A stretch of DNA of 64,000 nucleotides. Source: CAWIJJ01 sp963836425 (GTDB lineage Bacteria > Acidobacteriota > Terriglobia > Bryobacterales > Bryobacteraceae). The DNA is taken from positions 186,001-250,000 of the forward strand of contig CAWIJJ010000008.1 in NCBI GenBank assembly GCA_963836425.1, given 5' to 3'. The notes beneath the pieces were generated by a model. The model was given only the letters and a program-made list of their open reading frames with translations. It ran no database searches and was not told the origin of the DNA. Both the position numbers and the translations under genes were made by a program. The first letter of the stretch is position 1. The number at the start of each line of letters is the position of its first letter. This document shows, in pieces, positions 1 to 7,300 of this stretch.

Positions 1-1
1 C

Positions 2-1087
2 GAAGGCGATGCCGCCCTGCGCGAGCGCTACGGGCCGCTGGTTTCCCGTTTCGAGTTGATGCGGGAACTGGCGCTGGTGCTGAACCGGAAGCGGGTGCGG
101 CGCGGTTCCATCGATTTCGACCTGCCCGAGCCGCTGATCGAGTTCGACGAATGGGGCGCGATGACCGGCGTCACGCGCGCACCGCGCAACATCGCGCACC
201 GCATCATCGAAGAGTTCATGCTGTCGGCCAATGAAGCCGTCGCGTCGCACCTGGAGCGGGCGCTCGAAACCTCCATCTACCGCATTCACGAGAAGCCCGA
301 CCCCAAGCGCGTCATGGAATTCGAGGAGGTGGCGGCGCATTTCGGCTATTCGCTGGGCGTCGGCGCGATTCCGGTGAAGAAATTCGCCTACACCGACAAG
401 CGGCGCGATGGAGGCAAGAAACGGAAAGAGGTAGTGCTGGCGAACGACGACCTGCGCATCTCCTCGGTGCAATACCAGAAGCTGGTCGCGAAGATCGAAG
501 GCAAACCCGAAGAGCGGATTCTCAGCTACCTGATGCTGCGGTCGCTGCGGCAGGCGCGCTACAGCGTCGATAACGTGGGCCACTTCGCGCTGGCCGCGCC
601 CAGCTACACGCATTTCACTTCGCCCATCCGCCGCTATCCGGACCTGGTGGTGCACCGCCTGCTGCGCTCCGCCTTGACGGACAGACATGAGATCCCGGGA
701 CTCGACCGCATCGCCGACGACTGCTCGCAATCCGAGCGGCGCGCGGCGGACGCCGAGCGCGAACTGGTGGAGTGGAAGAAGGTGAAGTTCATGGCCGAGC
801 GGGTGGGCGAGGATTTCGACGCGCTCATCATCAGCACCGCGCGATACGGCCTCTTCGTTGAACTGACGGAGCTGTTCATCGAAGGGCTGATCCCCATCGA
901 CACCCTGCCGGGCGATGAGTACACGTATCAGGAGAACGTCCGCAAAGTCGTAGGCAAGCGCACACGCCGCGAGTTTTCCATCGGAGACAAGGTGCGGGTC
1001 GTTCTGGACCGCGTGGACGCGAACGAACGCAAGCTGCAATTCTCGCTCTTGGAACCTTCCCCTGCGAGGCGGGGCAAGCGACGGTAG
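2..1087 (+). CDS. rnr: Ribonuclease R, C-terminal part (5' end outside window)
   Basis: The reading frame is open from the first base, so the N-terminal part lies upstream of the window. About 361 residues are visible. They contain the end of the RNB catalytic domain with the family block HFTSPIRRYPDLVVHR, followed by a C-terminal S1 RNA-binding domain (starting near GEDFDALIIS) and a short basic tail (RRGKRR). RNase R is a processive 3'-5' hydrolytic exoribonuclease that degrades structured RNA in the cytoplasm. The internal ATG at base 56 falls inside the RNB domain and is not a start. No frameshift is seen. Confidence 0.93.
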   Translation, partial: EGDAALRERYGPLVSRFELMRELALVLNRKRVRRGSIDFDLPEPLIEFDEWGAMTGVTRAPRNIAHRIIEEFMLSANEAVASHLERALETSIYRIHEKPDPKRVMEFEEVAAHFGYSLGVGAIPVKKFAYTDKRRDGGKKRKEVVLANDDLRISSVQYQKLVAKIEGKPEERILSYLMLRSLRQARYSVDNVGHFALAAPSYTHFTSPIRRYPDLVVHRLLRSALTDRHEIPGLDRIADDCSQSERRAADAERELVEWKKVKFMAERVGEDFDALIISTARYGLFVELTELFIEGLIPIDTLPGDEYTYQENVRKVVGKRTRREFSIGDKVRVVLDRVDANERKLQFSLLEPSPARRGKRR

Positions 1088-1182
1088 CCTAAGTGAGCGG
1101 TGATTTACCACAACCCGCCGGAACGCTGCATCTGAAGGCTGCCAGCGAGCGGTAGAATGGCGAATTAGCGATGGAGATCAGC

Positions 1183-1713
1183 ATGCGTACCGGCACCGGC
1201 CTTGTCACCGTCGAGGATTTTCTCAAGCTGCCGGAACCGGCTGAAGGGCACTTGGAACTGCATCATGGCGATGTCGTCACATTGCCGCCACCCAAACGAG
1301 GCCACCAACGTATTCAGAGGAAAGCTCACGCACTGCTGACTCACTGTTTCGGAAAAACTGGAGTTGTCGAAGTAGAAATGGCGTTTCGTCCCACCGCCGA
1401 GCACGAAGTATGGCGGGCCGATGTTGCCTGCATCACCAAAGAACGAGAAGCCGCAACTCCCGATGACGAGTACCTGACGGGTGCGCCGGAACTGGTTGTC
1501 GAAGTTCTGTCGCCAGGCAACACCGCCGAAGAGATCGAAGACAAGCGCCTGATCTGTATGGGAAACGGCTGCATCAGCTTTTGGGTGCTGAATGGCAAGC
1601 GGCAAACGGCGTCGGTTACTGAAGCGGACGTGACGAAGCACTACGACATCTCGTCCACCATCGTCTCAACGGTATTGCCGCTTTCGATTGCCGTCAGCGA
1701 GATTTTCTCTTAA
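1183..1713 (+). CDS. Uma2 family (DUF820) putative restriction-endonuclease-fold protein
   Basis: About 176 residues matching the Uma2/DUF820 family, which has a PD-(D/E)XK nuclease-like fold and no established cellular role. Visible family blocks are the N-terminal TVEDFLKLPE, the acidic RADVACI strand, the ELVVEVLSPGNTAEEIEDK core carrying the putative catalytic Glu and Lys, and the SFWVLNGKRQT strand. An in-frame ATG at 1171 would add four residues, but GGAGAT at 1173-1178 lies 4-5 bases before the ATG at 1183 and fits a ribosome binding site for it. It is a single gene between rnr and the SUMF1-domain gene. Function cannot be stated beyond the fold. Confidence 0.8.
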   Translation: MRTGTGLVTVEDFLKLPEPAEGHLELHHGDVVTLPPPKRGHQRIQRKAHALLTHCFGKTGVVEVEMAFRPTAEHEVWRADVACITKEREAATPDDEYLTGAPELVVEVLSPGNTAEEIEDKRLICMGNGCISFWVLNGKRQTASVTEADVTKHYDISSTIVSTVLPLSIAVSEIFS

Positions 1714-1731
1714 CGGAGACCGTCCGCAAAC

Positions 1732-2409
1732 GTGGTGGACAATTTTCTCTACTCGAAGATGACACCCGAAGATCTGGTTCCCATTCCCGGCGGCGAGTTT
1801 CTCATGGGTCAGGAAAACGGGCGCGATGAGGAGCGTCCGGCGCATCGCGTGCGGCTGGCGCCGTTCCGTCTTTCGCGCTACCAGGTGACCGCCGCGGACT
1901 TCTCGGAATTCCGCGCGACGCCTTTCGACGCCGCCGCGCTGCCCGTAACCGGCGTGAGCTGGTTTGATGCGGTGGCGTTCTGCGAATGGCTTTCGGCGAG
2001 GTGGGGCTTCGCGGTGCGACTGCCTACCGAAGCCGAGTGGGAGTTCGCTGCCCGCGGAGGGCTTGAAGGAGCGCTCTATCCGTGGGGTGATGCGCCGCCC
2101 CAATCGCGCGAGGGCTACGGCGCGCGCTGGCGCGAGGGCCCCGAACCGGTGGCCACGTCGGCGCCGAACGGGTACGGCCTGTTCGACATGTGCGAGAACG
2201 TTCACGAATGGTGCGCGGACTGGTACGACCCGCAGTATTACGCGGTGTCGCCGGCCGAAAATCCGCGCGGTCCGGAGCAGGGAACGCGCAAGGCGTCGCG
2301 CGGAGGGGCGTGGCGCCACCACATCAAGATCGCGCGTTGCGCCGCGCGCAGCAGCATTCCGCCCGAGTTCCGTTACGCCGATTACGGCTTCCGGGTGGCT
2401 GCTGGATAG
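1732..2409 (+). CDS. SUMF1/formylglycine-generating-enzyme domain protein without the catalytic cysteines
   Basis: A compact 225-residue protein made almost wholly of one SUMF1 (FGE-sulfatase) domain: IPGGEFLMG near residue 18, VTGVSWFDAVAFCEWL, RLPTEAEWEFAARGG, YPWGD, NGYGLFDMCENVHEWCADWY and RGGAWRHH. True sulfatase-activating FGE enzymes have a Cys pair in the segment after the RGG block. Here that segment reads AWRHHIKIARC and lacks the pair, so sulfatase maturation is unlikely and another role for the fold is more plausible. The start is GTG at 1732; ATG at 1759 is an alternative. There is no signal peptide. The 3' 400 bases recur at about 6.86 kb. Confidence 0.82.
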   Translation: MVDNFLYSKMTPEDLVPIPGGEFLMGQENGRDEERPAHRVRLAPFRLSRYQVTAADFSEFRATPFDAAALPVTGVSWFDAVAFCEWLSARWGFAVRLPTEAEWEFAARGGLEGALYPWGDAPPQSREGYGARWREGPEPVATSAPNGYGLFDMCENVHEWCADWYDPQYYAVSPAENPRGPEQGTRKASRGGAWRHHIKIARCAARSSIPPEFRYADYGFRVAAG

Positions 2410-2411
2410 GT
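2008..2411 (+). repeat. Segmental duplication, copy A (3' end of the SUMF1-domain gene)
   Basis: This stretch is nearly identical to 6856-7267. By eye there are about six substitutions, an 8-base insertion (tandem GCTCTATC-type duplication) and a 1-base insertion in the second copy. The match begins at TTCGCGGTGCG and ends right after the stop codon (GATAGG). Copy A is the intact one. Confidence 0.9.
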
Positions 2412-2552
2412 CCGCCCTACGGCAGATGCCGCTCGATCGATCGAACCACGAACGCCAGCGTCGGTTCGATGAACCCGCGCGCCCCGCTCGTCGCCGGAAG
2501 CGCTGGCCGGAGCGGAAACACCGCGCACTCAGGGAGGACCTTCGGCCGTAAC

Positions 2553-3035
2553 TTAGTAGCTCATAGAGATCCGGCGTGCAGTGGCTTTACTTACCCCCAT
2601 GCCGAGGCCACCGCCGATCACAATTCCTCTGAGTTCGATGTGCTCGCCAGTGCCGGATATCACCCAAACTACTTTTTGACCTGGCGTCCAAGTACCATTG
2701 ATCTTGAATGATTCGGTTCCCTGGATTCTGCAATCTGCCTGAACCGAATAAGTGAATCTCACCGGAGCCTCAAATTGTATGCCGCCGAAGTTTCCGGTGA
2801 ACCAGCCTGTTCCGTTCCCCTTGCCATCGAAGCTGAACGCTTCCACCGCCACCATGGGAGTGTACCCTGCCGGCAGGTTTTTGTCGAACGACACAGACAA
2901 ATCCACATAGCCGCTGATTGCGCTTGTGTACGTACCTCGAAGGTCAGGATTGGACATGTTACTGCAATCCTGGGCTTTCGCGCTGGAAAAGATCGATATC
3001 ATACAGCCGACCAGAATCTTGGAAGACGTTGTCAC
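2553..3035 (-). CDS. Small secreted protein of unknown function
   Basis: About 160 residues. A GTG at 3033-3035 is chosen as start because a perfect AGGAGG (minus strand, 3043-3048) sits seven bases upstream and the reading then begins directly with a signal peptide (hydrophobic SKILVGCMISIF, then AKAQ). The open frame continues 14 codons further upstream but would place a long non-hydrophobic extension before the signal. The mature part is rich in Gly, Thr and aromatic residues with alternating polarity, suggesting a beta fold, and has two cysteines that could pair. No family is recognised. It lies alone between two convergent or same-strand neighbours; the ~140 bases toward the SUMF1-domain gene hold nothing obvious. 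Confidence 0.62.
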   Translation of the reverse strand: MTTSSKILVGCMISIFSSAKAQDCSNMSNPDLRGTYTSAISGYVDLSVSFDKNLPAGYTPMVAVEAFSFDGKGNGTGWFTGNFGGIQFEAPVRFTYSVQADCRIQGTESFKINGTWTPGQKVVWVISGTGEHIELRGIVIGGGLGMGVSKATARRISMSY

Positions 3036-3242
3036 TGCAATACCTCCTGGTTTGAAGAGCCAACATGCGCACGCCATTCAAAGCAACGCGAGACAGCGCC
3101 GCCAGGCGAGCGCACTTGCCATCGATGTTCGGGGCTCCGCGAAACATTCGCGCCAGAAAAGACCGCCTGAGAGCAGGCGTTGCGTATTCGGCGCGACAGT
3201 TGGTTCGCGTGATTTGGGGCGGCCCGGGTCCCTCAGTTCAGC

Positions 3243-4484
3243 TCAGTAGGGCCACGGCGACGGCACAAACCCGTTCTCGAATCCCTTGGCGGCTGGGAAG
3301 AACGAGGCGTCTGGCCGGACCCCCGTGTCCAACCAGTACTCCATTGCGGCCAACGTCGCCAGATATTGCTCTGCCGAAAACGACGTATGAAACGTGTTGA
3401 CGTAGGTTTGAACCAGTTTTTCGCTGTTACCCGCAGCCTCGGCCAGGGAGCGGTACACTGCTTCGTGCGACGTCGGGAGAATAGGGTCGAGGAGCCCATG
3501 CATCGTCACCACCGGCCGCCTCAGTCTGCCGCCCGGACTGCCGTAGTGCCCAAGTACTTCTCGCGCGGATTGCCTGGCGGTGATGTTCGTGTGGGCGTTC
3601 ATCCAGGCCAGCAGGCTATCCGCATCAACGCCCAAGGTCGCCAGATAGGCCCTATCGGCAGCCATTAGTGAATAGGAAGCGCCTACGTTCTGGGCCACCG
3701 GTCCACCATATTGAGCTTCCAGATGGGAGCGGATCGCGGTCGATTTCCACCCCGCCAGGGCAAAGCCTGGCATTCCGAGAAGTGGATCCACACCCCACCA
3801 TGCGCCCTGCGATTCCTTCATCGCCACCCTGATGAACTCCCACTTACCGAAATTCGCTGGGTTTGGCCACTGGAACACCGGCATTATCAAGCTCGCCTCG
3901 TTCCCGTAGAGGTCGTCACGCAGATCTTCGATCGGCCCCCACGATTCCGTGGGCCACCCGAAAACGGCCGCGTAGGCGAGATCGAATCGAAGTTCCCAAT
4001 CCGCGTCGTTCAGGCTGCCTGCGGCAACAGGAGAAACCGCGATCGCCCCATCGTAACTGGCGTAATGATTCTCAATCAGATCGAGGGTGACGGTACCGCC
4101 CAGCGAGATACCCCACACGATAGTCCTGCGGGGCTTGCCTATGTGCCCATTAAAGAAGTTGGTAAGCGCCAGGGTGCGCAAGGGCGCCTCTTTGGTGGAA
4201 TCTTCGTAGAATGAGCCAGCCAATGCGTAGCCCTGGGATAAGAGTTGTTCTTCCAGCGACGGCGAGGATACAGGAAATGTCCCTGGAGCGACCTGTAAGA
4301 CGCCGGAGGAGGAGCCGTGACAGTAGACTAGCAGCGTTCCATTCCAATTTCCCGGAACGCGGATCCTGTACGCCGTTCCGTCCAGAGTTCCACTCAGGTC
4401 GGCCGGAAGTGGGATGCGTCCCACTTCACTGGGAGGGGCGCAAAGCGGAATTGACGCCGCCATTATAAGTACGAAGCGAAGCAT
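3243..4484 (-). CDS. Secreted alpha/beta-hydrolase
   Basis: 413 residues, starting at an ATG preceded by GGAGG six bases upstream. It begins with a signal peptide (MLRFVLIMAASIPLCA). The nucleophile elbow G-I-S-L-G-G puts the catalytic serine at about residue 127, after LLVYCHGSSSG, a segment typical of the oxyanion strand. A C-terminal HGLLDPILP block fits the acid residue, and the following FHTSF may carry the histidine. This is a serine hydrolase of the esterase/peptidase-like alpha/beta superfamily acting outside the cytoplasm; substrate unknown. It is encoded divergently from the kinase at 4619, leaving 134 bases for both promoters. Confidence 0.78.
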   Translation of the reverse strand: MLRFVLIMAASIPLCAPPSEVGRIPLPADLSGTLDGTAYRIRVPGNWNGTLLVYCHGSSSGVLQVAPGTFPVSSPSLEEQLLSQGYALAGSFYEDSTKEAPLRTLALTNFFNGHIGKPRRTIVWGISLGGTVTLDLIENHYASYDGAIAVSPVAAGSLNDADWELRFDLAYAAVFGWPTESWGPIEDLRDDLYGNEASLIMPVFQWPNPANFGKWEFIRVAMKESQGAWWGVDPLLGMPGFALAGWKSTAIRSHLEAQYGGPVAQNVGASYSLMAADRAYLATLGVDADSLLAWMNAHTNITARQSAREVLGHYGSPGGRLRRPVVTMHGLLDPILPTSHEAVYRSLAEAAGNSEKLVQTYVNTFHTSFSAEQYLATLAAMEYWLDTGVRPDASFFPAAKGFENGFVPSPWPY

Positions 4485-4618
4485 GCTTTGCCTCCAAAAG
4501 TTATTGGTCCAATCGATTCTGCACTATGTTCGACGTCCGCTAAAGGCACCATCGGTAAACCCCTTGTCAACTGGCGGTAAACGGGCATATCATTGATGCC
4601 GGAGAGTTTGGGGCCTGT

Positions 4619-6517
4619 ATGCCTGATTTACCTACGGCCTCGCTCGCACGGCGATATCGGTTCGGTCCGTTCGACGCCGACCCTCGCTCGGGTGAGTTGC
4701 GCAAGCACGGCGTTCGCATTCGTCTGCGGGAGCAGCCGTTCCAGATTCTGGTCATGTTGGTTCAGCGTCCGGGGGTGGTGGTTCTACGTGAGGAGATTTG
4801 CCTCAAACTGTGGCCGAACAACACGGTTGTGGATTTTGACCACGGGATCAACACTGCCATCAAGAGACTGCGCGACGCGCTTGGCGAGACGGCCGACAAA
4901 CCCCGGCACATAGAGACCGTGGGGCGGCGCGGTTACCGATTTCTCGGAGAGGTGGAACCGGTCGCTGCCGAAAAATCACCCGACACCGCGAATTTGATCG
5001 GCGCCAGTGTGCTGCACTATCGCATCCTCGAGAAACTCGGCAATGGCGGCATGGGTGTGGTCTACCGCGCCGAGGACCTGAAGCTTGGACGGCAGGTGGC
5101 CCTGAAGTTCCTATCTTGTGCAGCCTCGGAGGCGCCGCGGGAGGTTCGAGGCCGTTTCGAGCGCGAGGCGCGCGCCGCGTCTGCTCTGAACCACCCGAAT
5201 ATCTGCACGGTGTACGCGGTGGAAGAATACGCCGGCCAGCCGTTGATCGCACTGGAACTCGTCGAGGGGGAGACGGTGGCAGACCGGCTGACCCGTGGTC
5301 CCATGCCTCTGGCCGAGGCGCTCGCTAGCGGCTCGGATATCGCTGGCGCTTTGGCGGCGGCACACGCGCGCGGCATCATACATCGCGATCTGAAACCCGC
5401 CAACATCATGTTGACCAGCTCGGGAGCGAAGGTTCTGGATTTTGGGCTGGCGAAACGAGAAGGCTCGGATGCGATGAAATCCGCCGTTGGGGCGATTGTG
5501 GGCACCCCCGCTTACCTCGCTCCGGAGCAGTTGGAAGGCAGGCCCGCCGACGCCCGTTCCGACATCTTCAGCTTCGGCTGTGTTCTGTGCGAAATGGTCA
5601 CTGGCCATCGCGCCAGCGAGAGAGAGGAGCAGAAGAGTCGTTCCAGCCCCCTCGGCGCGCTCGTCCAGCGCTGTCTCCGGCCGGACCCGGAGCAGCGAAT
5701 CCAAAGCATGGAGGAAGTGAAGGCAGCCATCGGCGCGATGCGTGAGAGACCGGCACCGCGCCCGCGCCTCGCGTTGTGGTGGGCCGTGGCGCTGGGCTGC
5801 GGACTCGCCGCCGCCGCGGCCTGGTGGTTTGCGAAATCGCCAGTGCCGCAAAACGTCGTTGCACTGCCCTTCACAGCTCTGCCGGGAATTGCCGAGAGTG
5901 CGTCCCTCTCTGAGACGGCTCTATGGTCGCTTTCGCCTGGAACGGCTATCAGCAGGACAACTTCGATATCTACATCAAGAACACCACTGGCAAGGCTATA
6001 CGACGTCTGACCACCAATCGCGCGGCCGATTATTCTCCCTCCTGGTCGCCTGATAACCGCTACATCGCTTTCATGCGGACTGAAAACAGGGCCGCCTCCT
6101 CCGTCATGCTGGTCGAAACGGTTGGAGGACCGGAACGACAGCTCGGCGACTTGGGGCCGGTCTCGTTCTCCTCACCAGGACGGTTTCGCTCAGTTGGACG
6201 CCAGACAGCAAATGGCTGGCAATCGCGGCGAAGGTTTCGCCGCACGAACCCAGGGCCGTCTGGCTCGTATCCGTGGATTTGGGAGAACGCCGACGGCTGA
6301 CGTCTCCTGGCCCGGCAATTGAGGATAAGAATCTGTCGATCTCCGGACGGGACCACGTTGGCGTTCAGCCGCGGCGGCCTTATCGAATCTCTCGCTCAGC
6401 CGTTTGTGCTTTCCTTGTCACGGGACTACCGTCCGGCTGGCCAACCGCGCGCCCGACGGCGCTTGGGTGATCGGAAGTCAGAATCGAAACGAGCGAAGCG
6501 ACCTGATGCGTCGTTGA
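4619..6517 (+). pseudogene. Winged-helix / Ser-Thr kinase / PD40-propeller receptor, frameshifted and internally deleted
   Basis: The first 463 codons (4619-6010) encode an OmpR-type winged-helix DNA-binding domain (residues ~10-115), a full Hanks-type kinase domain with Lys163, the HRDLKPAN loop at 255-262 and DFG at 274-276, and one membrane helix (~380-405). Downstream should follow a PD40/TolB-like propeller. It is present but in other frames: a base is missing at ~5912 (the frame then continues as VAFAWNGYQQDNFDIY...), and further shifts occur at ~6170 and ~6342. The propeller then stops after about 150 residues and jumps at ~6440 to DGAWVIGSQNRNERSDLM, which resembles the family's extreme C-terminus. 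That implies an internal deletion, so this is a decayed gene and not only a sequencing problem. The kinase half may still be made. Confidence 0.8.
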
Positions 6518-6680
6518 AGGTTTCCAATAAGCTTGGCATCCCGCCAGGCGCGCTGCAGACCCGTTGAGTCCGGCGAAAGCCTTCCCGACGCCTTCGCGCC
6601 GGCGCCTGCGTACCTCGCCCTGGTCGCAACTGCCGCCACGGCCGCTGTTCAGACCAGCCTGAACCTGCCACGGCAGACCG

Positions 6681-6855
6681 CTACTCCGAACGCAGGACGG
6701 GCGCCGCCTCCAGACGCATGGCGCGCAGAGTCGGCGCCAGGCAAGCAGCGGCTCCGGCCAGCAACCAGAGAATCGCGACTGCGGTGTAGGTGGGGGGATC
6801 GGTGGTCTCTACCTGGAAGAGCAGGCGGCCCCCAATCACGCGGTTGAGGCCGAGG
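6681..6855 (-). pseudogene. C-terminal remnant of an ADOP/MacB-type permease
   Basis: Read on the minus strand in the frame that stops at 6681-6683, this stretch encodes about 57 residues: GLNRVIGGRLLF, then a TDPPTYTAVAI block, a hydrophobic helix (LWLLAGAAACLAPTLRA) and MRLEAAPVLRSE before the stop. This is the standard last helix and tail of acidobacterial ADOP-family FtsX permeases. There is no start codon; the frame is cut exactly where the duplicated SUMF1 fragment begins. It is not part of the permease at 7301-10289, which has its own C-terminus. The 163 bases between the kinase remnant and this fragment show nothing recognisable. Confidence 0.75.
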
Positions 6856-7267
6856 TTCGCGGTGCGACTGCCTACCGAAGCCGAGTGGGAGTTCGCTGCC
6901 CGCGGAGGGCTTGAAGGAGCGCTCTATCGCTCTATCCGTGGGGTGATGCGCCGCCCCAATCGCGCGAGGGCTACGGCGCGCGCTGGCGCGAGGGACCCGA
7001 ACCGGTGGCCACGTCGGCGCCGAACGGGTACGGCCTGTTCGACATGTGCGAGAACGTTCACGAGTGGTGCGCGGACTGGTACGACCCGCACTATTACGCG
7101 GTATCGCCGGCCGAAAATCCGCCGCGGTCCGGAGCAGGGAACGCGCAAGGCGTCGCGCGGAGGGGCGTGGCGCCACCACATCAAGATCGCGCGTTGCGCC
7201 GCGCGCAGCAGCATTCCGCCCGAGTTCCGCTACGCCGATTACGGCTTCCGGGTGGCTGCCGGATAGG
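6856..7267 (+). pseudogene. Broken partial copy of the SUMF1-domain gene (duplication copy B)
   Basis: Corresponds to codons ~93-225 of the gene at 1732-2409 with about 98 percent identity by eye. It has no start, an 8-base insertion after GCGCTCTAT, and an extra C in the AAAATCC(G)CCGCGG stretch. Five of the six substitutions fall on third codon positions (for example GAA/GAG and GTG/GTA), so most of the divergence accumulated while the sequence was still under protein selection and the indels came later. It abuts the ADOP remnant on one side and lies 33 bases from the permease stop on the other. Confidence 0.88.
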
Positions 7268-7300
7268 CCCTGGCGACTCCGGGGCGGATGGAGCACGCGT

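Noticed and set aside
1732..2409. Call as sulfatase-maturing formylglycine-generating enzyme
   Set aside because: The Cys pair needed for that reaction is absent from the expected segment.
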